DNA from: Methyloversatilis discipulorum
Lineage (GTDB): Bacteria > Pseudomonadota > Gammaproteobacteria > Burkholderiales > Rhodocyclaceae
Assembly: GCF_000527135.1 (NCBI RefSeq)
Contig: NZ_AZUP01000001.1
Location: forward strand, 1,364,001 to 1,428,000
DNA: 64,000 nt
Direction: 5' to 3'
Made by a program: the position numbers and the translations under genes. Shown here in pieces: positions 17,795-26,034 of this stretch. The notes below the pieces were generated by a model that was not told where the DNA came from, did not search any database, and saw only the letters and a list, made by a program, of their open reading frames with translations. Position 1 is the first letter of the stretch. The number at the start of each line of letters is the position of its first letter.

Positions 17795-19459
17795 TCAGGC
17801 CGCCAGCATCAGTTCGGCCGGCACGCCGGCGCGCAGCGTGCCCCAGTTGCGCTCGCCGCGACGGATCGGCAGCGCGATGTCGAAATACAGCGTGCCGTCG
17901 TCGGCCGCGAAGGGCTGCATAAGCAGCGCGCGCTCGCTCTTCGCCGCGCGCTGGGCGATATCGGCCGGCGCCGGACAGTTGCCGGTACTGCCCAGCACCT
18001 GCCCCGCCGGATTGGTCACCAGCGCATAGCGCAATGCGCTGACCTCGCCCCTCAATGCGCCGAGCGCGCGCGTGACCTCCGGCAGCGCGGCGACGCGACC
18101 GGCTCGCGGGGCGACCTCCTCGCCGTCGTCGTCAACCAGCACGGTGGCAGCACCGGCGACCGCGGCGCTGCATTCGTCGCGGTAGCGGCCGAGCGCGCCG
18201 ACGATGGATTCGAGCTGGTCGGAGCCGACGCGGAACGAGGCCGCCAGATCCTGGATGCGTTCGGTCGAACGGCTCACCTTAGTCAGGTTCTGTTCGCCAT
18301 CGAGCATCAGGCTGGCCACCTGGTCGCAGCCGGTATGGATGTCGCTGACCAGCGTATGGATGCGGTCGTTGGTGTCGCTCAGGCTGCGTATCGCGTCGCC
18401 GGTGCGGGCGATCCGCTCACCCATCACCTCGTACTCGCCGACCATGCTGCCGAAGCGGCCAGAGGCGCGCCGCACCGCCTCGCCGGTCGCCAGGATGTGG
18501 TCGCGGATGTCGTCGGTCTCGCTGCGCGTGCCGGCGACAAGCCGGTTCATTCGGTCGATGTTCTGGCTCACGCCCTCGGTCGCCGCCTTGACCTGCTCGG
18601 CCAGCGAGCGCACCTCGTCGGCCACGACCGCGAAGCTGCGGCCGTTCTCGCCGGCGCGCGACGCCTCGATCGAGGCGTTCAGCGCCAGCAGATTGGTCTG
18701 GTCGGAAATGCTGCTGATGATCTGCACCACCTGACTGATTTCCGCCGACTGATTCTGCAGCTGCTGCACGGTGCGGTTGAAGGCCTGCACGCGGGCCTCG
18801 AACTCATCGACGCGCGCGGCCGCCGACTGCAGCTCCTCCAGCGACACGCGTGCCGCCTGCAGGTGGCGCGTGGTTGCTTCGTCGAGATCATTGGCGTGCT
18901 GGCGCGCACTGTCGACCGCGCTGCGCGAGGTTTCGCTGGCGGCGAACACCTGTTCGGCCAGCGCCCGCTGCGACTGCGCGAGACCGGCCGTATCGCGCAA
19001 CGAGCGCGTCAGGTGGGCGGTATGACAGGCCGCGCCCAGCGTGCCGCGACGCACGCGGAACACCATGTCGCGGACGCGGCCGTCGCGCTCGGCGATGAGC
19101 TTGCTGATCGCCTTCACCGGCGAACTTTCCGGCAGCACGAACTCGCTCGACAGATCGTTCACATTGCGTCCGCTGTCGGCCAGCGCATCGGCCATCAGCC
19201 CTATCGTGTGGTCCATCTGACGGATGTAGAGCGCATCGGCGAAGGCGATCATCGCGCCGGCGGCACAGGCGAGCAGCGCCGCGGCGCGCGGGTCCACCCA
19301 GCCGAAGGCGGCCGCCAGCCCGAACAGCGCGAAGAACAGCGCACAGAAGGCAAAGCTGCCCATGCGCAGGTGATTCGCGCGGCGCAGATCCACGCGCTGC
19401 GCCGGTGGAGCGGCCTGCTCGGCCAGGCTGTCGGGCAAGTTCGTCGAGCGCGTTGTCAT
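17795..19459 (-). CDS. Methyl-accepting chemotaxis protein with C-terminal sensor-like domain
   Basis: A 554-residue transducer. Two closely spaced membrane helices near the N-terminus (about 33-75) leave almost no periplasmic domain. The cytoplasmic signalling tip [38 protein letters not shown] is at about 250-290. After the coiled coil there is an extra domain (about 455-554: EVSALRYALVTNPAGQVLGS, then LYFDIALPIRRGERNWGTLRAG) that looks like a Cache/PDC-type sensor half, now in the cytosol. The start at 19459 has GGAGAG upstream; longer reading is unlikely. It is 35 bp upstream of the cytochrome b gene on the same strand and may be co-transcribed with it. Confidence 0.85.
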   Translation of the reverse strand: MTTRSTNLPDSLAEQAAPPAQRVDLRRANHLRMGSFAFCALFFALFGLAAAFGWVDPRAAALLACAAGAMIAFADALYIRQMDHTIGLMADALADSGRNVNDLSSEFVLPESSPVKAISKLIAERDGRVRDMVFRVRRGTLGAACHTAHLTRSLRDTAGLAQSQRALAEQVFAASETSRSAVDSARQHANDLDEATTRHLQAARVSLEELQSAAARVDEFEARVQAFNRTVQQLQNQSAEISQVVQIISSISDQTNLLALNASIEASRAGENGRSFAVVADEVRSLAEQVKAATEGVSQNIDRMNRLVAGTRSETDDIRDHILATGEAVRRASGRFGSMVGEYEVMGERIARTGDAIRSLSDTNDRIHTLVSDIHTGCDQVASLMLDGEQNLTKVSRSTERIQDLAASFRVGSDQLESIVGALGRYRDECSAAVAGAATVLVDDDGEEVAPRAGRVAALPEVTRALGALRGEVSALRYALVTNPAGQVLGSTGNCPAPADIAQRAAKSERALLMQPFAADDGTLYFDIALPIRRGERNWGTLRAGVPAELMLAA

Positions 19460-19799
19460 CGTTATCTCTCCAGCGGTAAGGGGCGGAAGTCGCTGCCGGC
19501 CGGTTCTCCTCCAGTGCAGGCAACGACCGACTTTACGGCGTCCGCCGGATCGCCTTGAGCGCCTCAACCTGTCACCAAATCAGTGACAAACGACGTCTGC
19601 AAGCCGTTTCGGCCGAACACCACAAACATCGAAATGACATTCCACGGACATGTTCATTCACGCCTCCAGCGCCCCCACAAGGCCGATCGCCCGACGATGA
19701 CCGTCGGCAACGCGCACGCGCACGGCATTTGCGCATCGCAGCATCCGTAGCGTGTCAAACTGGCCCACGCATTCATTTAATTTTTTGATGGAGGCATTG
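19460..19799. promoter_or_regulatory. Divergent intergenic region with inverted repeat (19570-19588)
   Basis: This 340-bp stretch between the divergent chemoreceptor and SGNH hydrolase genes has no supportable gene. It holds a perfect 6-bp inverted repeat, TGTCAC-CAAATCA-GTGACA, at 19570-19588, about 110 bp upstream of the chemoreceptor start; this could be an operator. An AT-rich patch (19774-19788) directly precedes the hydrolase start. Confidence 0.4.
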
Positions 19800-20450
19800 A
19801 TGCAGCAGATACTCGTCTATGCCGATTCGCTGTCCTGGGGCATCGTGCCGACCACGCGACGGCGGCTGGACTTCGACCGCCGCTGGCCGGGCGTGATGGA
19901 GAACGCGCTCAACGGCGACCAGCGCCGCGTGCGCGTGATCGAGGACTGTCTGAACGGGCGCCGCACTGTGTGGGAGGACCCCTTCAAGCCGGGCCGCAAC
20001 GGTCTCTCCGGTCTGGCCCAGCGCATCGAGATCCACTCACCGCTGTCGCTGGTGGTGCTGATGCTGGGCACCAATGACTTCCAGTCCATGCACCCGCACA
20101 CCGCCTGGCACTCGGCCCAGGGCACGGCAACGCTGGTGCGCGCGATCCGCGAAGCGCCGATCGAACCCGGCATGCCGGTGCCGCCGGTGCTGGTCGTCGC
20201 ACCGCCGCCGATCGCTTCGCCCAAAGGCCCGATCGCCGAGAAATTCGTCGGCGGGGAAACGAAATGCGTCGGTCTGGCCGATGCGCTGCAGGCGGTGTGC
20301 AATGAGTTGGGCTGCGCCTTCTTCGACGCCGGTCGCCTGATCAGCGCCAGCCCGCACGACGGCGTGCACCTGGATGCCGACCAGCACGCATTGCTCGGTG
20401 CTGCATTGGCCGAAGAGGTCGAACAACTGGGCGTGCTGAGTGCGCGCTGA
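19800..20450 (+). CDS. SGNH/GDSL-type hydrolase (arylesterase-like)
   Basis: A 216-residue cytosolic hydrolase without a signal peptide. Block I is YADSLSWG (Ala in place of the usual Gly of GDS, catalytic Ser kept), block III is VVLMLGTNDFQ (Asn), and block V is DGVHLDADQH (Asp-x-x-His pair). It has the size and order of SGNH arylesterases that deacylate small esters. ATG 19800 with GAGG upstream is preferred; ATG 19788 is possible. It converges on the DUF6502 gene across a strong hairpin. Confidence 0.85.
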   Translation: MQQILVYADSLSWGIVPTTRRRLDFDRRWPGVMENALNGDQRRVRVIEDCLNGRRTVWEDPFKPGRNGLSGLAQRIEIHSPLSLVVLMLGTNDFQSMHPHTAWHSAQGTATLVRAIREAPIEPGMPVPPVLVVAPPPIASPKGPIAEKFVGGETKCVGLADALQAVCNELGCAFFDAGRLISASPHDGVHLDADQHALLGAALAEEVEQLGVLSAR

Positions 20451-20467
20451 AGCGCCCGCTTCAGCGC
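20444..20467. terminator. Bidirectional hairpin terminator between convergent genes
   Basis: GCGCTGAAGCG-CC-CGCTTCAGCGC is a perfect 11-bp inverted repeat that spans the end of the SGNH gene and the end of the DUF6502 gene. It has no long T-run, but its symmetry and position suit a bidirectional terminator. Confidence 0.55.
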
Positions 20468-21270
20468 TGCCTGTCGTGTTCCGCGTAGACGTATATGCCG
20501 ACCGTGAGTCGCCGACCTGCATCGTCGGCTGACCGGGCGCCCGCAGCGGTGTCGCGTTCCAGCGACTGCAGGGCCTTTGCACCCAGTTCCGAAGCCCGGG
20601 CATGCAGCGCCGCCGCCGCCGCCGCCGACAGCCCGCGATAATGCGCGCCGCGCTCGAACCACGAATCGCCCTGACCGAGCAGATTGTCGACGGCCGCCAT
20701 CGCGTGGTCACCGACGTGCAGCGCGAAACGCGCGAGCTGCTCGTCGGCGCCCTCCTGCGGCGCGAAAGCACCGGTATTCAGCACCACCTCGTCGCGCGTA
20801 TTCAGGTGGGCAATGCCCAGTCGCAGCCACTCGTCCAGCACGGGTCGCGCACGGATGTCCTTGCTCACCGACGCAACCAGCGCTTCGAACGAGGTGCCGC
20901 CGCCGGCGCTCGCCAGCCGCGGCAAGGGCCGCGCGCCGCCGGTCGCATCACGCCACGGCGCCTGCCCCAGCCAGCGGCTGATCAGTTGCGCGCCAAGCGA
21001 CACATTGCGCGGCAGATCAGCGTGCGCGCTGGGCAGACTGCGCAGCCGCTTGACGTCCTTGCGATGCACGCCGGTCCGCAGGCTCACCCGGCTGTCGGTG
21101 ACCGGTCCGTCGCGCCCCGCATTCTCGAGCGCAACCTGCACGTAAACGCGCTTCAGCAGTTCGACCGCCAGCGGCAAGGTGACCCCGCGCGCCAGCATCA
21201 GGCGCACCACCGGGCGCAGCACGGCACGCAGCGTCGACGTCAGGACGGCAGAGCTGGATGGGTCTGTCAT
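20461..21270 (-). CDS. DUF6502 family protein
   Basis: A 269-residue soluble protein. The N-terminal part VLRPVVRLMLARGVTLPLAVELLKRVYVQVA followed by DSRVSLRTGVHRKDVKRLR reads like a helix-turn-helix-type domain and matches the DUF6502 pattern. The C-terminal half (RFALHVGDHAMAAVDNLLG...FERGAHYRGLS) is helical. Function is unknown; a DNA-binding or regulatory role is a reasonable guess. It is 107 bp downstream of the phosphopantetheinyl transferase gene on the same strand, so it may be read through from the polyketide operon, but it is not needed for that pathway. Confidence 0.75.
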   Translation of the reverse strand: MTDPSSSAVLTSTLRAVLRPVVRLMLARGVTLPLAVELLKRVYVQVALENAGRDGPVTDSRVSLRTGVHRKDVKRLRSLPSAHADLPRNVSLGAQLISRWLGQAPWRDATGGARPLPRLASAGGGTSFEALVASVSKDIRARPVLDEWLRLGIAHLNTRDEVVLNTGAFAPQEGADEQLARFALHVGDHAMAAVDNLLGQGDSWFERGAHYRGLSAAAAAALHARASELGAKALQSLERDTAAGARSADDAGRRLTVGIYVYAEHDRQR

Positions 21271-21377
21271 TTGCGGGACCGGATTCGGGTGCGCAAAAGT
21301 ATCCCACAGTCCGGTTAAACAGGAGTACGAATCATTCCCATCATTTCGTAACCGACGGCCGCGGCACCGGGACTGTG

Positions 21378-22091
21378 CTAGCGCGAGTGCAGGACCTCGA
21401 CACCGCGCAGCGAACAGATGACCGACTCGATCCGCACCTGCTGCACCGCGTCTTCCTTTTCGCCCAGGGCGCAGACCGACAACACGTGCTCGCGGGCTGA
21501 GCGGCAGTGCAGACTGTGCGCGGCGACCCGCTCGCCGAGCAGATGAAGGGGCCCGGCACCTGCACCCAGCGTGAGCGTGTCGAAACCGCGCGCCAGACCT
21601 TCGCCGGTGGCTTTCACGTAGGCCTCCTTGGCCGTCCAGTGGATCAGGAAGGAGCGCTCGGGGTCGCTTTCCGCCATCACGCGCGAGCGTTCGCTCGCCG
21701 TCAGAGCGGCCTGCATCACCTGCGGCATCGACACCCGCATGGGCACCGACTCGACGTCGACGCCCACCGGCGCGCTGCCGCACAGCGCCAGCGCGACATG
21801 GCTGTCGCAGTGGCTGATGTTGAAGTGCAGCGCATCGCCTGCAAGCACCGGCTTGCCGCCCGCCTCACAGGCGAAACTCGGGGCGTGCCCGAGCAGCGCG
21901 CGCACTACGAGACGCTTCAGCGCGTGCGCTGCAATGAAGGCGTCGCGACTGGGTGGGCGCAGGATGACGCGCGCGCGGCGCTGTTCCTCGGGCACCAGCA
22001 CCGCGCGTTCGAGCTGGCGCAGGCTGACCGCATCGTAGGCCGCCATCGGCGATACGAACACCCGCACCGTGCCCGAGGGAAGCCTGTGCAC
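21378..22091 (-). CDS. 4'-phosphopantetheinyl transferase (Sfp type)
   Basis: A 237-residue Sfp-type transferase that converts apo carrier proteins to the holo form by moving 4'-phosphopantetheine from CoA to the ACP serine. The magnesium and CoA signature is present: GVDVES and WTAKEAYVKATGEGL, with FNISHCDSHVALAL upstream. The GTG at 22091 is only 2 bp after the thioesterase stop, so the two are coupled. As last gene of the operon it would prime the four ACPs encoded here: one stand-alone, two in the large synthase and one in the fusion protein. Confidence 0.92.
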   Translation of the reverse strand: MHRLPSGTVRVFVSPMAAYDAVSLRQLERAVLVPEEQRRARVILRPPSRDAFIAAHALKRLVVRALLGHAPSFACEAGGKPVLAGDALHFNISHCDSHVALALCGSAPVGVDVESVPMRVSMPQVMQAALTASERSRVMAESDPERSFLIHWTAKEAYVKATGEGLARGFDTLTLGAGAGPLHLLGERVAAHSLHCRSAREHVLSVCALGEKEDAVQQVRIESVICSLRGVEVLHSR

Positions 22092-22093
22092 GG

Positions 22094-22858
22094 TCAGGCT
22101 GCCTTGGCGCGCGGACCGCGCGCGGCCAGTTCGCACAACAGGGCGGCCATCGCGGCACGCTCGGTTTCGACGAAGAAGTGGCCGCCCGGATGCATGTGCA
22201 GCGCAAAGCGCCCGGTGCATTCATCGCGCCAGCCGAGCAGGCCGGACAGCGGCACGCGGTCGTCGTCGAAACCGCCGGCGGTGTTCAGGTCGATATCCAG
22301 CGGCGCCGCCCGCGCGTAGTCGTAGCCGGCGATCAGTTCGAGATCCTGCTGCAGCACCGGCAGCATCATGTCGATCACCGCGTCGTTGTTCAGCACGCTG
22401 TCCGGCGTGCCGCCGAGGTCGCGCAGATACTCGACCAGATCCTCACGCCCGAAGCGCGGCAGCCCGAAAGTGCGCGGATGCGAGGGCGCGATGCGGCCCG
22501 ACATCAGCGCCGCAGCCGGCAGCGACCGGCCACGCCGGCGCAGCGCGCGCAGCAGTTCGAAGGCGATCAGCGCGCCAAGGCTGTGACCGAACAGCAGATC
22601 GGGCTGCACGCCTTCGGTGACCAGCGTCTGCACCAGCCCGTCGGCCAGCGCCAGCAGCGACGACGGCATCGGCTGGCCGTAGCAGCGACCGCGCCCGGGC
22701 AGTTCGAGTGCCAGCAGCGTCAGCTGCCCGTCGAGCAGCGGCTTCCAGGCGAAGAAGGACTGCGCACTGCCACCGGCGTAGGGCACGGCCAGCACCACCG
22801 GTGCACCGGCACCTGCGTCGCAGATGCGCACCAGCCGCCCGGCGGACTCAGGCGGCAT
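22094..22858 (-). CDS. Type II thioesterase
   Basis: A 254-residue alpha/beta hydrolase of the type II (editing) thioesterase family. It begins with VVLAVPYAGGSAQSFFAW, carries ALELPGRGR, has the nucleophile in GHSLGA (Ser93), and ends with the catalytic histidine in HPGGHFF. These enzymes remove stalled or mis-primed acyl groups from ACPs of polyketide and peptide synthases, and some release products. It overlaps the acyl-AMP ligase gene by 11 bp and is followed by the phosphopantetheinyl transferase gene, placing it firmly in the polyketide operon. Confidence 0.92.
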   Translation of the reverse strand: MPPESAGRLVRICDAGAGAPVVLAVPYAGGSAQSFFAWKPLLDGQLTLLALELPGRGRCYGQPMPSSLLALADGLVQTLVTEGVQPDLLFGHSLGALIAFELLRALRRRGRSLPAAALMSGRIAPSHPRTFGLPRFGREDLVEYLRDLGGTPDSVLNNDAVIDMMLPVLQQDLELIAGYDYARAAPLDIDLNTAGGFDDDRVPLSGLLGWRDECTGRFALHMHPGGHFFVETERAAMAALLCELAARGPRAKAA

Positions 22859-24632
22859 CGAGCGCCACCGCCACGTCGATGACGTCGAGCCCGCCTTGCT
22901 GGTGCAGCTGCTTCATCAGGCTGCGCTGCACCTTGCCACTGGTGGTCTTGCGCAAGGTCGCCGGTGCGATGAACACGATGTCGGCGATGGCCACGCCGTG
23001 CTCTTCCGACACCGCGCGCCGTACCTGCATGCGCAGCGCCTTGCCGATCTCCGGCAGTGCGCGCTTCAGTTCGCGGTCGGCTTCGATCACCGCGACCAGC
23101 CGGCGTTGCTCGCCGCGGTCATCCTCGAACACGGCGCAGCTCTGCGGCTTGATCAGCGGGTGCGACTCGACGATGGTGTATTCGACGTCCTCCGGGTGCA
23201 GGTTGCGGCCATCGACGATGAGCAGGTCCTTCATCCGCCCGCACAGATAGATCTGGCCGTCGTCGGCACCGATGAAGCCGATGTCGCCGGTGCGCATGTA
23301 GCGGCGCCCCGACTCGCCGGCGATCTCGGCGCCGAAGGTGGCCGCACTCTGCTCCGGCAGCTGCCAGTAGCCCAGCGCATTGGTGTCGCCCGACACCCAT
23401 ACCTCGCCCAGACGATCGCATCCGAGCCGCGCGCCACTTGCCGGATCGACGATGGCGACCTCGATCTCGTCCGACGGCAGACCGCAGCCGACCACGGTGC
23501 GTCCGCTGGCGCCGAGGTCCTCGCGCACGCGACCTTCGGTCTCGGCCGCATGCGCGTCGATGCTGCGCACGCGCGGCATTTCGCAGACCGGGCCGCCAGA
23601 CACGAACAGCGTCGCCTCGGCCAGCCCGTAGCACGGCAGCATGGTGGTGGGCCGGTAACCGAGCGGGCCGAAGGTGGCGGCGAAGCGTTCCAGCGTGGCC
23701 GCGCGCACGACGTCGGCGCCATTCAACGCGATGCGCCAGCTGGACAGGTCGCAGCCTTCGAGCCGGCCCGGCTGCCAGCGCTGGGCCGCCAGTTCGTAGG
23801 CGAAGTTCGGCCCACCGGCCAGCACCGCGCGGTAGCGCGAGATCGCGTCGAGCCAGATCAAGGGCTGGCGGACGAAGGTGTTCGGGCCCATCAGCACCGT
23901 TTCGTTGCCCAGCATGACCGGCAGCAACTGGCCGAGGATGAGGCCCATGTCGTGGTGGTGCGGCTGCCAGAACACGGTGTTCGACGTGTGATCCAGCACC
24001 CAGGCCGTACGCATCATGCGCAGATTGGTGGTGATGTTGAGCTGGCTCACCATGACGCCCTTGGGATGCGAGGTCGAGCCGGAGGTGTACTGCAGGAAGG
24101 CGATGCGCTCGTCGGCCGGCGGCGGCACGATGCCGGCTGCGGTCGCTTCATTACGCAGCATGTCGGTCGCCAGCCAGGCCAGCGGCAGGTCGGCGTCGAC
24201 CGACAGGATGTCGCGCAGCCCCGCTTCCAGCGACGACACGGTGAGCGCGCGCCGGCAACCGCAGTCGCGCAGGATGCGCAGGCAGCGATCGACGCGCCGC
24301 CTGCTCGGCAGGTTGAGCGGCACGGCAACGCGCCCCGCCAGCAGGCAGCCGAGGAAGGCGACGATGAAATCCAGACCGGCCGGATAGAACAGCGCGACCC
24401 GGTCGCCCGGCCCGCCGTGCGCAGCCAGCACGGCCGCGATCGCCGTACTGCGCCGCCAGGCGTCGCCGTAGGTGAGCAGGTCCTCCTCGCGGCCGTGCTC
24501 GTCGAGGAAGCGGAAAAGCACGCGCTGCGGGTGCCGCGCCGCACGGCGCTGCAGGATGTCGGTGACCGACAGCGTCGACACCTCGTCGTAGAGGCCGGCA
24601 GCGAGATCGTCGGTTTCGATGCGCGCGTACAT
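22848..24632 (-). CDS. Fatty acyl-AMP ligase (FAAL)
   Basis: A 594-residue adenylate-forming enzyme. The nucleotide-binding loop YTSGSTSHPKG is at about 181-191; FWQPHHHDMGLILGQLLP and CYGLAEATLFVSGG are typical of the FAAL branch, as are YMRTGDIGF and GRNLHPEDVE. FAALs activate fatty acids as acyl-adenylates and pass them to an ACP rather than to CoA. The stand-alone ACP gene is 2 bp upstream, and the large synthase begins with an ACP, so either could receive the starter. It sets the lipid nature of the starter unit. Chain length cannot be read from sequence. Confidence 0.93.
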   Translation of the reverse strand: MYARIETDDLAAGLYDEVSTLSVTDILQRRAARHPQRVLFRFLDEHGREEDLLTYGDAWRRSTAIAAVLAAHGGPGDRVALFYPAGLDFIVAFLGCLLAGRVAVPLNLPSRRRVDRCLRILRDCGCRRALTVSSLEAGLRDILSVDADLPLAWLATDMLRNEATAAGIVPPPADERIAFLQYTSGSTSHPKGVMVSQLNITTNLRMMRTAWVLDHTSNTVFWQPHHHDMGLILGQLLPVMLGNETVLMGPNTFVRQPLIWLDAISRYRAVLAGGPNFAYELAAQRWQPGRLEGCDLSSWRIALNGADVVRAATLERFAATFGPLGYRPTTMLPCYGLAEATLFVSGGPVCEMPRVRSIDAHAAETEGRVREDLGASGRTVVGCGLPSDEIEVAIVDPASGARLGCDRLGEVWVSGDTNALGYWQLPEQSAATFGAEIAGESGRRYMRTGDIGFIGADDGQIYLCGRMKDLLIVDGRNLHPEDVEYTIVESHPLIKPQSCAVFEDDRGEQRRLVAVIEADRELKRALPEIGKALRMQVRRAVSEEHGVAIADIVFIAPATLRKTTSGKVQRSLMKQLHQQGGLDVIDVAVALDAA

Positions 24633-24634
24633 CG

Positions 24635-24892
24635 TCAGGCTCCCGCGGTGGCAGCGGCGCGCTGCGCGACGGCCACCGACAGTTCGGCCACTGTCGGGTA
24701 CTGGAACACCAGTGCCGGCGACAATGACACGCGGTAGCGGTCCTCCAGCGAACCGACGAGATCGACCGCCTGCATCGACCCCAGTCCGTAGCTGCCGAGG
24801 TTCTCCTCCGGCTCGATGTCGTGCGCCGGCACGCCGGTGCGGTCGGCGATGAAGGTGGTGATGAAGTCCGCGATATCGTGTTCGGTGCTCAT
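24635..24892 (-). CDS. Stand-alone acyl carrier protein
   Basis: An 85-residue ACP. The phosphopantetheine site is Ser39 in LGSYGLGSMQAVDLVG, followed by helix III residues SPALVFQYPTVAELSVAV. It lies between the acyltransferase gene (4-bp ATGA overlap at 24889-24892) and the FAAL gene (2-bp gap). Its likely role is to receive the fatty acyl group from the FAAL and hand it to the first ketosynthase, though service in the extender cycle is possible. Confidence 0.92.
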   Translation of the reverse strand: MSTEHDIADFITTFIADRTGVPAHDIEPEENLGSYGLGSMQAVDLVGSLEDRYRVSLSPALVFQYPTVAELSVAVAQRAAATAGA

Positions 24893-26034
24893 GGGTGTCG
24901 TCCGTGCAAGGGTGAAGACGGGTCGGCATGCTGCGCGGACGCGGCCGCCGGAATCAGGGTTTCCAGTGCGCGGCGGACCTGCCGGCGCACGCTGCGCGGC
25001 GTGGCCGCCAGCTCGAGCGGCGGCCAGCCGGCGACATCGAGTCCGCACGTCCACAGCGCTGCCCAGTCGGCTGCACTGGCAGCCGGCTCGACGTACAGCC
25101 GGTGCAGCGCGGCAGCCAGTGCGGCGTGGGCACCCGCAACCGGCGGCGGCGCGAACTCGGGCCAGTGCACCTCCGCCACCGCTGCGCGTCGCTGCGGGCG
25201 CCAGCCGGCGCGGATCTCGTCGATCATCGGTGCGAGCACCGGCGCCGGGCCGATCTCGACGAATTCGCTGACGCCGGCGTCGAGCATGGTGTGCACCGAC
25301 TGCATCCAGCGCACCGGGCTGTAGAGATGGGCCGCCATCACGTCGGCGATCTGCGCGTCGTGCGGTCGTGCGGTCACGTTGGCAATGACCGGAATGCGCG
25401 GGGGCTGGAACGACGTTTCGCGCAGCGCCTGCGCGAACTCGGTCGCTGCCGGCCGCATGTGGCGCGAATGGAAGGCGCCGCTGACGCGCAGGCGCACCGC
25501 CCGCGTGCCCGCCTCGCGGCAGCGTTCGACGAAGGTGTCGATTTCGCCCGACAGGCCGGCGACGATGGTCTGCGTGGGACTGTTCTCGTTGGCGATCTCC
25601 AGTCCATCGACGCCCATCCGCACGATCAACGCGTCGACCTCGTCGCGCCCGGGGCCGATGACAGCCGCCATCGCGCCGTCGCGGATGGCGGCCATGATGC
25701 GGGCGCGACGGTCGACCAGACGCAGTGCGTCGATGAAGTCGAGCGCGCCAGCCGCCGCCAGCGCGACGAATTCACCGATGCTGTGTCCGGCCAGCATGGT
25801 CGGCGCGCCGTGCCGGTGCTCGTGATCCAGATAGCCGAGATAGCCGGTGACGAACAGCGCGGGCTGCGTATAGCGGGTGTCGATCAGACGGTCGGCGCCG
25901 TCGGTGCACAGTTCGTGCAGGCTGTAGCCGAGCACGGCATCAGCCTGCTCCACCAGTCGCGGATAGCGCTCGAACAGTTCGACGCCCATGCCCTTGCGCT
26001 GCGCGCCCTGCCCTGGAAAGACGACCGCCTTCAC
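24889..26034 (-). CDS. Trans-acting malonyl-CoA:ACP acyltransferase
   Basis: A 381-residue acyltransferase. The fold begins VVFPGQGAQRKGMG. The nucleophile is Ser85 in GHSIGE, an Arg pair in RLVDRRARIM fits the carboxylate-binding position, and GAFHSRHM gives the catalytic His189; GAFHS is the FabD/trans-AT form associated with malonyl groups. The synthases of this operon have no AT domain, so this protein should load their ACPs in trans. A C-terminal extension of about 100 residues beyond the usual FabD length resembles the post-AT linker of modular synthases. Its start overlaps the ketosynthase gene's stop (ATGA). Confidence 0.92.
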   Translation of the reverse strand: MKAVVFPGQGAQRKGMGVELFERYPRLVEQADAVLGYSLHELCTDGADRLIDTRYTQPALFVTGYLGYLDHEHRHGAPTMLAGHSIGEFVALAAAGALDFIDALRLVDRRARIMAAIRDGAMAAVIGPGRDEVDALIVRMGVDGLEIANENSPTQTIVAGLSGEIDTFVERCREAGTRAVRLRVSGAFHSRHMRPAATEFAQALRETSFQPPRIPVIANVTARPHDAQIADVMAAHLYSPVRWMQSVHTMLDAGVSEFVEIGPAPVLAPMIDEIRAGWRPQRRAAVAEVHWPEFAPPPVAGAHAALAAALHRLYVEPAASAADWAALWTCGLDVAGWPPLELAATPRSVRRQVRRALETLIPAAASAQHADPSSPLHGRHP

